Below the pieces are notes generated by a model. It saw nothing but the letters and a program-made list of their open reading frames with translations. It did not search any database and was not told where the DNA came from. Position numbers and translations under genes: made by a program. Shown piece after piece: positions 22,998-35,528 of a DNA stretch of 64,000 bases (positions within the stretch are counted from its first letter, which is position 1; the number at the start of each line of letters is the position of its first letter). Source of the stretch: Peromyscus leucopus (Eukaryota > Chordata > Mammalia > Rodentia > Cricetidae); assembly GCF_004664715.2 (NCBI RefSeq), contig NC_051074.1:20356558-20420557 (forward strand). The letters are read 5' to 3'.

Positions 22998-24504
22998 CGC
23001 ACACGTGCTGCGAGAGACGTCTCTTTAGTGTTTTGTATTTCCCTCAAACAGGTCATTGGCGTGCACAGGGAGGATTCTTTTCTAGGACCGTTATTGTTTC
23101 TAGCAGTGTTTTTGAGATGCAAAAGTGTTTGGTGTTTAGTAGTTTTTCCATTTTTAACACTGAAGGATGGCTCACTAACAGGAAGACAGACAGCACCCAT
23201 AAGCATTGTCTTCTCATCTGTTCACCTGGAAACTTTGTAGATGCTAGATTTCACTCATCAGCAGTGATACACAAAGTGAATATGAACTCTGTGTTTAACT
23301 GCTGCACAATTTTGTCTTGCTGTGTTAACTGTTATGATTTTTATTGTGAAAATCATTCTGTTTATGTACTGTATGTTCTTCAGATAAATGAAATTTCCTT
23401 CCAGTAGATGAAAATTACGTTTTGACTGAAAATCATTTCTTATGCAGTCACCCATAAATATAATGTCTTTTGCTGTCATTTCTGGAAATGACTACAGATG
23501 TGATTCTGAATTGACAAGAAAATAGAACATCTTAATGTTTTAGGTGAAACAGATGGTATTTTTGTTTTAGACAAAACTCTTTAGAGTAAAAGCAACTTGA
23601 TTGGTGACAAGACTCCTGGGATCAGCTAAATTAAATACAAATTTTCTGTCTGTTTTCTTTTTAATTGACTTAGTATCAAAAGATTTGCAATACTTAAAAG
23701 GAATATTTATCCTTTAATTGACTTTCTTTTTCTGTTGTGCCCTGGCTAAAGTGTAAGAATCTTTAGTCTATTTTTATTCATGAAATTTTCAAGATCCCAT
23801 TTTGGTTCTACTTTGCCTGCATTTATCATTTTGGAAATGATTTTTGTGATGTGCAGAAACCCTGAAGTTTGAACGCGCACTGCCGAGGGTTAATACACTG
23901 TTGTTCAGAGTCACCTTTGTTGTTACAAACTGTGATGACATTTCTTATACTCTGTTTTTGTGTCACTGGGGGCTGATTTCCTGTTGCTGGTTACTCACAA
24001 GTCTCATTTGCTGCATGTGTTGGGATAGGTGGGGTGGAAACAGAGTTTTACAGGACTCTCCAGGTCACATTTGGTTTTCTTTGTCTGCTGAAACACACCA
24101 GGAAGACATTTTGGAGCAGAGCACGCAAGCTGAGCTCTGGAAAACAGCATCATCTGTCTAACGCCACATACCCCAGGTAAAGAACTCTCCAGGCATCCTC
24201 AGCATCACAGCGTGGTAGCAAGCAGCAGCAGCTCTTTCCACCTCCTATGAGAGTAGAAATTACTCAAAGAATTGCAGGTACTCAAGGAGTAGCCTGATCC
24301 TTGTCACACAGTGGCTGGCTTCTTCACCCTGACTTACACTTGAAAGGTGGGGTTGTTACACGAAGAACCTGAACTGGCTGTTCAGAGAGGAATGGGAAAG
24401 GTTACAGGATTCTGAGGCTGTAGTTGGTGCCTCTGTGGTGGGGACATGGTCCCGGAGTGCTTTAACATTGCCCGGAGAGACAAGGGCGGCAAGGCCTGCT
24501 CCAA

Positions 24505-24600
24505 GCTGCCTCATTGAGTTTGAGTCTTGGATTAGCCCTTTCAGTGATGGCATGTCCTTGAGCAGGGTTCAAAATCGCTCTGTCCAAATCTAAATGAGGC
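24505..24600 (+). repeat. MIR relic
   Basis: 'gagtttgagtcttggattag...cagtgatggcatgtccttgagcaggg...ctctgtccaaatctaaatgagg' follows the MIR layout (gagtctgg..., tgtgaccttgggcaag..., cctcatctgtaaaatgg). Confidence 0.5.
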
Positions 24601-26639
24601 GTGGTTTTCAGGGGGCATGGGGTGATGTGAAGCAGAAGTAGATTGATTCAGGTGAGATCTGTACCTCCTGGTCGCCTGCTCTAAAGGCTCAGCTGCTGCT
24701 GTTAGTACTGATGCTGCTGGTACCGTGGGATGAAAAGCAGTACCCTAGCTGTTTCCAAACTATGTAGTTAAACTAACAGAAATACTCCTAACGCTTGTAT
24801 TTATTGACTGCTAGTCAATAAAGATGATGTAGCAGAAATATAAAACACGTGATTCCTGATGTCTGAGGGTCATTTAAACAAGGACTTGTGTTTGGTAAGA
24901 CATCTGAAGCTCTTGAATTTGTGGAGATAAAGCAGCTGCAAAGGACGTCGAAGAAGAAGATGATGTCAGCTTTGAGCTTCTGTTCTTCTGAAAGGCCGTG
25001 TGGCACTGGCTTTGATCACTCTGTGCATGGCCCCTTGCCTTCCTTTTAAGTCTTCCCTTTGGACTTGATTCTCTACTGAATAATAAATTTGTAGTCTTTT
25101 TGTCCAAGTCTAGTCCACAAAGTTATTTTTCCTAAATACACGGGGAACTCATAACTTGATACATTGAATACAATTTTCATTGCTAGTAATTTTCTATACC
25201 TAAATGTTAAACTTTTTTTCTTATTAGTTTAGGACATACTTACTTACATACTTACATATTACTTAACTAGAATCTTCCAGAAACCATTATTTTTAGTTTT
25301 TCCCTTTGGCAAGCATAAGCTTCAATATCAATTGCGAACAGTAAGTGTGATTGTTATTGTTTAGCTTTTAGAGGGATTTTTATGAGAACACTGTTAAATG
25401 TTGACATCCTGCTTTAGGAATAAAAAGATTTTGAAACCTCGAGTCCTTGGAACTATGAAATACCTTGCACATCTCTGCCTGTCTCCAGTGATTGGCGTCC
25501 AGTATTGGGTATTCAAAGATTAAAGCATAAATAGAATTTTAAAATGTTGACGGTATCTGCCTTGGCCAATGTAAGGAAGGACCCGTGGGTCATTTGCCTT
25601 TGAGATAGTGTCGCGTTGGGTGCTGTTTGTTTCTCTTCATACTAATTGGGACTGGTTCTGGGACAGTGGAAGCCTAGAAGGATCAATTATCAATTAGTTT
25701 TTCTTTAAGATTTTATATAGTTTTTAACTTCGTTTCTTGTTTACAGTCCAGAATATCCTTTTGTACTTAATAGTGTAACATTTTCTAGTATTTGATTTTT
25801 TTCTCAAGAACTTTGAAGTTACTGATACTGTAAACCATAAATATGATTCGATTTGCTAATTGCATCTCTCAGTCTCAACCATTATGCTACTTAAAAAAGA
25901 AATGTAATACTTTGGGTAGCACTTAAAATATTTAGATTGTACATATATAATATAACTTTGAATATTTTTGTTTATTAATCCATGTGCTTCTCTTTTGTTC
26001 CTTAAATGCATTTCTAAAAGTAGGGATTAGTAGAATGAAAGGGAAAAACTATTCTCAAAGTACATTTTTTTCTGATTGTTCTTATTCTCAACTTATAAAT
26101 ACTTGACATAAGAAAGATGAAATTATTTTTAAAAAATAACAGCTATAATACTGCCTCTTGGACATAGCTCTTGCCAGTATTTTGGGAAATTTCCTCCATG
26201 TCCTTTTTCTTTTAGACTTCATTTTTAACTTATTGCTCCTGGCAGGCCCGAGGGAAGAACCCGGGCCTGTCTTTTCTTCTCCCAGTCTTCCTCTTTCAGT
26301 GTCTCCCTCCTCCTGACTTCCCTCTTGCTTTTTCCTGTATCCACACTCCTGTGAGGGCCCTTGTGTGGTGTATTGGCTCAGTTTAAGTCTGAGGTAATCT
26401 CCCCTGCTCCTAGAGCTTGAATTTAATTGCATTCACTTTAATTGCATTTTCCATCCCAACTCATGGCTGTAGATAATTTTACTGTGATTTTAGTGCTTAT
26501 CATGCAGAAGCATGGAGGATTTAGTGTGGTCTAATTCTAGTTAGGGCTTTTGTATAGCAGATTTCCACCTGTGTTTTCCTATATACTAGCCTCCCTTTAT
26601 ACTGTGCTTTTCTTTTTAATTTTCTACAATTCCATGTTT

Positions 26640-27480
26640 CCCTGAGATTATTTTTCCTCTGCTTGAGGGATTTAGTATTTCATTTAGTAAAAGTTTGGTG
26701 GTAACCAAAAAAAAAAAAAAAAAAAAAAAAGCCCTCAGTTTCTGTCTAAAACAATCCTTTAATTTGCTAAAGAATTTCTTTCTGAATACTGAAGACAAGG
26801 TTGGCAGTTTTATTATTGTTCTTAATCACTTTAGATATTAATCCTTCGTCTCTAATGTGTCACTGATGGGTTTAATTGTGCTTGTTTGATTTGACCCTAT
26901 GGTCTTGATTTCCCGGGCTGCTTTGAAGAATGTTGAGGATTTGAGAGGACAGCATGACCTGTCATGTGCCTTGTCTGTCTGGGGCACACAGAGTTGTGTT
27001 TTGTCAAGTGTGGATTTCCTTTCTGGGATTGGACTCTTTTCTTTTCAGTGATTTCCTGTGACGCTCCTGTTGGTTTCCATTTACCTTTCTGTTTTGTCTA
27101 CACTCCATGGGGATGTTTAGTGTTGACCTCGCTCCTGCTGGGCACACTCTAGTGTCGAGTGTATCTGTTGTGTGCATTTCCCACATTTATCCCTGTGGAA
27201 TCATGCTTGTTTTTTTCTGTAATGCATTGATTTCTTTGTTATCATTTTCTACCTTCTCAAGGGCTTTTTCATGTTTTTCTTTTTTTCTTGGATGTACTCT
27301 TAGATGTGTTAAAATTATCAGCTTGCACCAAAATTTGGGTCATGAGGCGTTTTTTTTTTCTTAGTGCTTGGTCACATGACTTTGTCTCTTGAGATGATTT
27401 CTAATTTGCATTGAGTATTAGATATTGTGTTGGAATTATGCGTGGCTAGATGCCGTCACTGTAACCTGGAATGTGCTGAA
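26640..27480 (-). mobile_element. Ancient L1/HAL1-like relic
   Basis: Phrases such as 'ctgcttgagggatttagtatttcatttagtaaaa', 'ccctcagtttctgtct' and 'tttctttctgaatactgaagacaaggttggcag' resemble the antisense of old mammalian L1/HAL1 sequence. It is heavily diverged and interrupted by a 26-base poly(A) run (26706-26730). Boundaries are approximate. Confidence 0.45.
26706..26730. repeat. poly(A) run
   Basis: About 25 A inside the L1/HAL1-like relic. It may be the remains of a later insertion or an expanded A run. Confidence 0.9.
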
Positions 27481-28117
27481 TTGGGGCTGAAGAAGGATTT
27501 CATCTCTTTTTTATCTAGCTTTTCAGCTGTTACTCTATAGGACTCACTCTAATTTTTAAAACTCACTAGGAATCAGGATGTTATTTTACTGTGTACATTG
27601 AATAAGATTCATGAATTAATTTGGGAGGGGTTTACATTATTTTGGATTTTTTCTCCTTTTATTTCTCTCAGTAAAACTTTGTCAATTTCTGTACTGTCTA
27701 CTCAATTTGGTATAAAAATTAAGTTATGAAACAATTAATTGATTGCTTCTGATTAATCACCCTAACCACCCTCAATCTGTGTATGTTCTATGTGACAGGA
27801 ACATAGCTATTTTTGCCTGATCTGATATTGAAATAAGTTATCAGTTTGTGTGTGTGTTTCCTCCCTCTCTTCTGTAGGTATTTCCATGTCAGGGACTGCG
27901 TGTTCACGTACACACACTCGTAGCCTCACATACAAGAAGAGTCCTTTCTTCTCTTCTTTCTTCCTACTTCGGTTGTAAGCTGTGTGGTTACCTTGCCTGT
28001 GTGCATCTTCTGTGCTAGTGCATGGACCCCAATCTGCTTACTACTACCATCACCAGAACCTTTGGTTCTGTGTCAGTGAGAACCCACTTGTCATTCTCTT
28101 ATCTAGATTTACGTATG

Positions 28118-28121
<4 letters not shown>

Positions 28122-28165
<44 letters not shown>
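28122..28165. repeat. (CA)n microsatellite
   Basis: About 22 perfect CA units. Confidence 0.98.
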
Positions 28166-28168
<3 letters not shown>

Positions 28169-28754
28169 TAGCAGCAATACAGTATGCTGTGCTGATTGAC
28201 TCACTCATTGATCTGTCTAGTGTGATGCTATGCCAGCATCTTTGAATAGGCTACTATGGCCAAGATGTAGGTGATGGGGGAAATGAGTGGTACCAGGGTC
28301 TGCTTGTAGCAGCTGTTACCAAGGTGGTTTGCTAAGCATTCTAGTTTAACCCTGATTCTTACCTCTTCATTTTACCATGTCTTGGAGAAATGAAATCATC
28401 TAATGCCATGGTGAGAATTTAGCCTTCTATGTTTCTGACTCCCAGGTCCCAGGAGTCATGGGAATTTGGCTTTTGAAATCTAACATCTCCAAAAGACCAC
28501 CTTTGTTTTTAATATTTTTATTTTCCTAGTAACTGTTATTGTAAGCATTTTATTCTCATAGAAATGATGTAGGATGTAAAAGGACTTCAAATCTAGAATT
28601 TGCCATGTTTCTTATCATATGAATCCATGTATTTCCATATTCTGAACTCCATTCTTTAGGTTATGGTTCACTAATTAGGTTACTTGGAGAAGATGAATAT
28701 ATTCTTGTTTGAAATGAAATTGTCAATGTGCTGTCACTGCTAAGAATCACACAG

Positions 28755-28900
28755 AATATGCTCCAGCCTTTGCTTTGCTCCTGACTTTCTCTGTGACCTT
28801 GGGTGCATCTGTAGTTTCCTCTGTCTTACAAAGGACTTGATTACCTACCTTTGTATATTTTGAGGAACAAAAGTAATCAAAATGAAATGCACTGATAAAA
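28755..28900 (+). repeat. MIR SINE
   Basis: 'gctcctgactttctctgtgaccttgggtgcatctgtagtttcctctgtcttacaaaggacttgattacctaccttt' shows the MIR core order (tgtgaccttgggcaa, tttcctcatctgta, taatacctacct). Confidence 0.75.
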
Positions 28901-30522
28901 TTATAAAGCCCCACACTACTAGGAATTATTTATAAATGATAAATTCTACAATTTAAAATTTTCTGTATTATTCATTTATCAGCTGTATCTACTGAACATT
29001 TCTCATTACCAGGCACTATGGTACACATAGCAAGTTACAATTATTTTTCATAGACCCTTCTTGCATTTGGTAAAATGTTTTTAAGTTGCACATACAGAGG
29101 ATTTGAAAAATACTTTTTATTTTGATCTTCCTTACACAGTCATAAAAATATGTAATGTTTCTAAAATGTTTCCTCAAATGCTGTTTTGGCTTACTGCATG
29201 CAGTGAGGTCATAAGATGAACCCCTTAATACAGATTGTAAGGGATTTTTTCTTTGTTCTACCATTTTTATTATAAGTTTTCTTTTACAGGTGTAGTATAT
29301 TTTAATTGTAACCCTTTTTGTTCATCCCAAGTTTTCTGAGCAGAGAGTCTCTGTGAGCATGCTTAGGGCAGCTGAATAGAAAGGTATTCACATATGCTCG
29401 GCAGTATGGGACTCTCCACAGGAAAGCTCAGCTGCCAAGATGGCCCCCATGTACTTGCTGCAAGCAGTGTGGTTAAGAAAATGGCTCAGAGGATATGGTG
29501 CTTTTAGCTGGGTAGGTCTTGGTGACATACCTGATCTGGCAGACCCTCCCTTGTGAGGACAATGAAATGCCGAGCCTTCCAGGGCTCCACGCAGTCCTGA
29601 GGACCTGTCCCAGACATAAGAAGTACTCCACACAGGGCTTTCTGGGCCCTGGCTTCGGCTTGTGCCATAGAGAGGATTCAGTGATGGCTGCTCTTGTCCT
29701 TCTTAACAGGATGCCAATTATCTCTGCCCAAGGGTGAAGGAACTCTGAATATTCTCCTTCTCAGTGGGTTTTCAAAGGACAGGCGCTTTTCAGCAGTGGG
29801 ATTCTGTTCCTCTATTAGTCTTCAGATTGACACGAACATTTGAGTGGCCTTTCGTTATTTTTCCCCTTGCTGAAATCCATTATTCTCCTGTTTTGTAATT
29901 TGATTGACAGGTAACAAATGAGTGCTTTTTCTTCAGGAGATGAGCTGTTCTTCTAAAGAATTGAAATAATTGCCCATAACACCAAGTTGTGAAACCCTGG
30001 TGTCACAATGAGAACTTGGGGAGGGGGGGGCGGCAGAAATGACGTGGTGACAGATATGTCTAAGGAGCTAATGCGAATGTGAACAGAATTGGAGGAAAGT
30101 GGTTATTAATAAAGCAAGTTCTCTATTCAGTTAGGAATTATGTAAAAGAGAAATCAACCCTCCCCATTTCCAGAATATCAGTAATACTCGCGTTACTGTG
30201 GCGATAAGTAGGTAAGTGATGATATGATATTGAAACTTGCCGGTCATACTCAAGGGCTTGGAGGAATTCAGGCTTACTCTCCTCCTGTGACATCTGTGCC
30301 ACTGTTACAGCTGTGGCGTGCTTTGCCACGTCATTCACTGTTGTGAGACTGGTGGTTCCTTTCCCCTCCGGCAGCCTGTACAGCATTTTCCCATACTATG
30401 AGAGCTGTCCACGAGGGGAGGAACTTCACGTCAGTACTAGTTTGATTTATCTGTGTTCTCAGGTATGTGGTGTCTTCAACGGTAGGGTCTTACCAAAAGT
30501 AGAGTGTAAAAAGTTCTCAGAG

Positions 30523-30523
<1 letters not shown>

Positions 30524-30577
<54 letters not shown>

Positions 30578-30600
30578 TATAAATATAAATTTATTTATAT
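30524..30600. repeat. (AT)n microsatellite with AT-rich extension
   Basis: About 25 perfect AT units (30524-30573), then AAATATAAATTTATTTATATTTATTTA. The block is self-complementary and could form a cruciform. Confidence 0.97.
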
Positions 30601-31518
30601 TTATTTAGAAAAGAACTCCTGCTGAGAGTTTGGCATTATCGCTTGGGTAGTTACTTGACTGCCAAATGTGGCACTAACCAGGGAATTTAGTTAATTTGGA
30701 GGGTCTACTTATTTATGAGAAACTGTAATTCATGATTATGCTTTCTCTGTATTCCACTTAAAATGTAAACTAGGAGATGGGGTGTATGCCAGACAAATTT
30801 GTATTGTCATGTCCTTGGACAGCATGCTGGGAATCTCTAATTATGTTAGAAATTATTTTCTTACCCCTGCGTTTTACTCATTAATATTCTACATATTTAG
30901 TTTTTTTAATAGATTCTTGGCACAATAATTACATAATCATTCAATACAGTAGAAACATCATTATGGTCAAATACTAATTATCTACTTAAATGAAACAAAA
31001 CAAAACCTAGTTTACAGCTTACTGTATAACGTGATTTCATAAGGTACAAAACCAAATATATGCTTAAAACTGTAATTAAGTGTGATTTATTTTTTTCAGA
31101 TTTTCTGTGGGAAGGAATTAGTGTTCTGGGTGTATATTAATCTGTGGCTTCAGCTTTTGTATCACATCCTTCATGAGCGCTCTGTCCAGAGTCCTGACCA
31201 GCAGGTCTCCAAGCTCAGTGTACTTCCCGTTACTGGGGCTGCACCAGGCCTGTGCGGCCCTTCACATTCTCGCTTTGGAAGTGTCCGAAACTGTGGATTT
31301 TAGTCGTAAATTTTCACTTAGGGTGCTCTGGAATGTGTGGCCTCAGCTATCCTCCCTCAGTGCACTTTTGGAGTCTCACAGAGTCCCCCTGGTGACACCA
31401 AATCCTGGCACCGTGATTGTCTGAGGACCTTTGGGGTCAGAGGACAGCCAGGCAAAAGCGAAATCTGTAGGTTAATAGGGTTCAAATTGGTTGTCAAATT
31501 TGTCTGATAAATCTGTCG

Positions 31519-31918
31519 GATGCCCCTCTCCAGCCTCCATAATGACCCCTCTCCAGACTCCACGCTGACCCCTCTACAGACTGACCCCTCTACAGACTCC
31601 ACACTGACTCCTCTCCAGGTTCACACTGACCCCTCTCCAGCCTCCATAATGACCCCTCTTCAGGCTCACACTGATCCCTCTCCAGACTCACACTGACCCC
31701 TCTCCAGGCTCACACTGATCCCTCTCCAGACTCCACATTGACCCCTCTCCAGACTCCACACTGACCCCTCTCCAGGCTCACACTGACCCCTCTCCAGGCT
31801 CACACTGACCCCTCTACAGACTCCATAATGACCCCTCTCCAGGCTCACACTGACCCCTCTTCAGACTCCACACTGACCCCTCTCCAGAATCACACTGACC
31901 CCTCTCCAGGCTCACACT
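31519..31918. repeat. 22/23-bp minisatellite, 18 copies
   Basis: Eighteen units with the shared core GACCCCTCTCCAG. A variable tail follows, either GCTCACACT or ACTCCACACT, with a rarer CCTCCATAAT form. The unit is therefore 22 or 23 bp and the two main types intermix. One unit is shortened to 16 bp. Minus frames reading SLERGQCE are artefacts. Confidence 0.95.
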
Positions 31919-32382
31919 GACTTTCCTTGGAAATTGTTCCTTGGGCTAAGGCAGGGCTCTAATGAGTGGTAGGACGGTTAGTGCTCTTTGTAAATAGGTT
32001 TGTGACTTCTTTCATCTGCTCTTGTCCACGTGTATGGACTACCAGCGAATCAGTGGAGACAGGGCTGTGAGTTAGGTCCCCCTGTCCTGGTGCGTGAACT
32101 CATCGGCCTACAGGACCAGAGGCATTCTTGTGATTATGTCACCTGTAATATCCCAGAGTAATATTTAAGGCATAAATACATCTCCTGTTCAGCAGTTTAT
32201 AAGTGAAATGCTTTATAAATTTTGTGCTTTGTCATCGTTGTTTCATTTTTTCCTTTCTGTATCCTTTATTTTGCTCTGTTAGGTACTTTATTTCTTAGTG
32301 AATGGCTTGTGATGTGTATGGAAATGAAGATGTATAGGAAACATGTGTATGATGTAGTTGAACAAATAGATGTTATCTTGAA

Positions 32383-32562
32383 ACTACTCTAGATGTTATG
32401 TGTTAATGGGAGGCGGTGACTACTCTAGATGTTATGTGTTAATGGGAGGCGGTGACTACTCTAGATGTTATGTGTTAATGGGAGGCGGTGACTACTCTAG
32501 ATGTTATGTGTTAATGGGAGGCGGTGACTACTCTAGATGTTATGTGTTAATGGGAGGCGGTG
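32383..32562. repeat. 36-bp tandem repeat, five identical copies
   Basis: Five contiguous 36-bp units starting ACTACTCTAGATGTTATG and ending GGGAGGCGGTG (32383, 32419, 32455, 32491 and 32527), with no mismatch between them. A broken sixth begins ACTATAGATGTATTAA. Identity across all copies indicates a very recent expansion or strong homogenisation. The 12-residue repeating plus frame is an artefact. Confidence 0.98.
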
Positions 32563-33679
32563 ACTATAGATGTATTAAAGGGGAGGTCATTCTTGTCTGA
32601 TGTTCTGTTGCCATTCCTGCAGTTAACACATTTTCTAGGAAAGTAAAATATTTTAGATCATAAAAACATTCACTAGTGAATCAGTGAACAACATCAACGT
32701 CTGTCCTTTTTGAAATGTTGGTTTATTTGGAGACACTATGGTGTAAATGAGCTGCAATGTAAGATCACAAGCCATGCAGATCTCCCGAGGTCTGTCACGT
32801 GGTGGTGTGCATCATGTCTGCAACCCTGCAGCAGCATCCGAGGGAGGTAGGATGAGGAAAGCCAAAGATGTGAGTGCTTGAGTGGAGAACGATTTCAACG
32901 CCAGAGAACCCAGAGAGCCACGGGAAAGGGGACGAAGGGCGTTAGATATCTTTTACAAATAGTTACGTCTGAAACCACCCTGCAGAATTAAACATGCTGT
33001 GCCACAGTGAGCCTGTGCAGCCTATTAAAGATTCCTCCAAAATAGCAGTTCATGTTTTGTTCATGCTAAGAGTTGCATGTTGTTACAGACGTCAATGGAA
33101 GTTACTCTCATAGTTTTAATTTTCCTTTGTTTGAGTCCCCATCAAATCTTTTTTTTTCCTCAATTGTATTTATCATGAAATTTTGGGCCTTCCTATAAGT
33201 AGATTTACTGTAAGTCAACTTGTTTTTATCCCAGAACCAAGTTTCTTGAGCATAGCAACGAGGGAACTCTCTATAAGATATATGTGTGCATTATGAGATT
33301 TTCATGTATAATCATGCAGGCTACTCTGTTTCACCGATCTAAAGTGAGTGTCAGGTTTTTATTTGAAGTTAATTATGCCTAAATTGCAAAGACAAGTTAC
33401 GATTTTTTTTTCATTTTTATTTTTAGTCAATACAATGAGCCAGAGACCAGAACATTCGAGTACTGATTCTTTTAGATAACTAAAATGATACTTACGTGTC
33501 ATTTGGAGATATAGAAAATGTTTAATATGCACATTAATGTGACGTATCAGTAGACTATTTTGCCTCATGTACTGTGTGGTATTTGTTGTGAGGAAATGCC
33601 ACTCTTGGTGAATTCTCTCAGAATGATCCTTCTCGTCCGTCCTTCCGTGTTTTCTTTTGTTGTTGTTTGGTTGATTAGC

Positions 33680-33798
33680 TTTTGAGACAGGGTTTCTCTG
33701 TGTAGCCCTGGCTGTCCTTGGAACGAGGCTGGCCCCAAACTCAAATCCACCTGCCTTCTAGGTGCTGGGATTAAAGGCGTATGCCACCATGCCAGACC
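33680..33798 (-). repeat. B1 SINE just upstream of exon C
   Basis: Antisense B1 (TTTGAGACAGGGTTTCTCTG ... GGGATTAAAGGCGTATGCCACC) with an internal deletion in the middle. It ends about 100 bp before the exon C acceptor. Confidence 0.93.
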
Positions 33799-33897
33799 TC
33801 CCTGTACTTTCTATGGCTGGGAACTGAAGCCTTAGGAAGAGTGTTAGAGAAGTGAAGGTATTTTGAGATCGCAGTATTAATGCAGCTGTCTTTGCAG

Positions 33898-34063
33898 GTA
33901 CCTCGTGGTCTACAACCCTTTTGAACAAGAGCGGGACGCAGTGGTGTCCATCTGTGTGAACTCCGCTACTGTGAAAGTGTTATCTGATTCCGGAAAGCCT
34001 GTGGAGGTCCAAGTCAGTGCAGTCTGGAATAACGCGAGAACGATTTCACAAACAGCCTATGAG
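33898..34063 (+). CDS. Man2a1: Man2a1 internal exon C
   Basis: This 166-bp exon follows acceptor GTCTTTGCAG and ends GAG|GTATGC. One base completes the arginine begun in exon B, then 55 codons read YLVVYNPFEQERDAVVSICV... to ...TISQTAYE. This is the start of the C-terminal all-beta portion (the Glyco_hydro_38C type region). YLVVYNPFEQ followed by a VEVQVSAVW core is characteristic of mannosidase II. The frame stays open past the donor to 34255, but that extension (VCGGQRTKRT...) is lysine-rich and unlike the family, so the GT donor is the real boundary. A B1 element ends about 100 bp upstream of the acceptor. Confidence 0.96.
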
Positions 34064-34690
34064 GTATGCGGTGGCCAGAGAACTAAAAGGACACCACAAA
34101 AGATAAAAGGACAAAAAGGAAAGAGCGTGGCCAGGGTCCATAGCTTGTACCTGCATAATGCCCACAGCATGCCCATTGAGCTGTCATATTGGAATGATTG
34201 TCTAACACCAGAGGATGGAACAGGGTGGCCAAATGATACTAAAGGAAAATATTAGTATTTTTAGCAGGTGACATTTTACTAGTAGGGCGTGTATATCTTT
34301 TAAAGTATGCATATTTTAACTGGATTCTAAAGTAATAAATAATAAAATTTGGAATTTTTGTATGTAACTCAATGATAATTATACACATGGACCTGAGATA
34401 AATGGCACAATTTTTAAATAGTAATGTTGGTTAGTCGTCATTTTTCATAGCAATGGTGACTTAATATGTCCTGGGAGAGAGACTTTTAACTAAGATTATT
34501 AAAATATCTTTTTTGGAGATTTAGTTATGAAATTCAATCAATAGAGACTGTGTGTGAATATATCTCTCTCTGTGTGGTGTAGTGTGTGCCTCTGTGTGTT
34601 GTTTCTCTGTGTGTGTAAATTTGTGTGCGTATATGTGAATGTCTCTGTGTTGTCTGTATGTCTGTGTATATGTGGGTATCTCTGTATTGT

Positions 34691-34735
<45 letters not shown>

Positions 34736-35528
34736 TGTGTAGGGTGTAGGTATCTTTGTGTGTGTATATGTGTGTGTAGGTATCTGTGTGTGTGTGTCTT
34801 AGATAAGCAGTTTTTAAATGAACCCCATATCACTAGAAACGTTTACGTATTTGGAGTCTGGAGGTGATTTAAGGCCTTGCAGAGACGTGATGATAAGCTA
34901 GCAACTTAAGAGGGAGTTACTTCTGCTTTTCAAACACCATTGCTGGTGCAGCTTGAATAATCCTTGTCCTGTAAATAAAATGGGAAGTAGAGTCCACACT
35001 AGGCCAGAAATGACAGCCTACCTCGAAGGTGAAGCAGCTCTCCAAAGACAGGCCAGCTCACACAGTTCCCCCTCCAGGCCTTGCTTGTGTCCACTAGCTC
35101 CAGGACATCTTGTGATGTCTAGTGCCGACTGAACTGATCGTGCCATATTTATATAACTACACTGATCTTTTTAATGTCCTGAAATCCAGCATTACAAAAG
35201 GACTCCTGATAATTAGGAAGAAACCATTGTTTGCATTAAGTCCTTACCTTCCTGGGGAATTACTGCCTCCAGGTATCTGTTCAGAACACTATGGCACATT
35301 TGAAGAATGATCATGTCATTTCATAGGAGGGATGAAAACACTAATGCCTTTGGTAAGCCTCCCAACCTGAGGTGACTAGATTCCTGGATGAGCTGCGGTG
35401 TGGGCAATCTGACCAAGCTTCTAAAGCATTTATACAGTAATAGTATGTCATATTTTACCACAAATATAAATGTTTTCCCTTTGATTGATAACTTTTCTCT
35501 ATAATAACTCCATCTCCTGTCTTTAAAG
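34064..35528 (+). other. Man2a1 intron C-D (1.5 kb)
   Basis: Short intron whose main feature is a TG-rich microsatellite block (34545-34798). The remainder looks unique, with no recognised repeat. Confidence 0.9.
34545..34798. repeat. TG-rich microsatellite block
   Basis: Imperfect TGTGTG/TCTGTG/TATGTG sequence with a perfect (GT) core at 34695-34728, about 480 bp after exon C. Confidence 0.95.

Larger units (their letters stand above)
3215..33897 (+). other. Man2a1 intron B-C (30.7 kb)
   Basis: One very long intron bounded by GTAAGT and TTTGCAG. Recognisable repeats are listed separately. Stretches with no convincing feature are about 3215-5950, 13150-15100, 15120-16670, 20000-22370, 22820-24500, 24600-26640, 28170-28750, 28900-30520, 30600-31510 and 32600-33670. 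They are AT-rich with many stops in all frames. I saw no RNA gene or additional exon in them. Confidence 0.85.

Noticed and set aside
31082..31424. Two overlapping plus frames of 73 and 83 residues
   Set aside because: No similarity that I recognise, no splice or poly(A) context, located in intronic DNA and ending at a minisatellite; probably chance.
34064..34255. Open frame continuing past the exon C donor
   Set aside because: It reads a lysine-rich sequence unlike any mannosidase, while GAG|GTATGC joins in phase to exon D. It is only a potential retained-intron extension.
34534..34867. Cysteine/valine-rich or threonine/histidine-rich frames
   Set aside because: These are products of the TG/CA-rich microsatellite. 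The same applies at 9102-9305, 22913-23407, 27982-28245, 50603-50828, 55401-55949 and 57350-57580.
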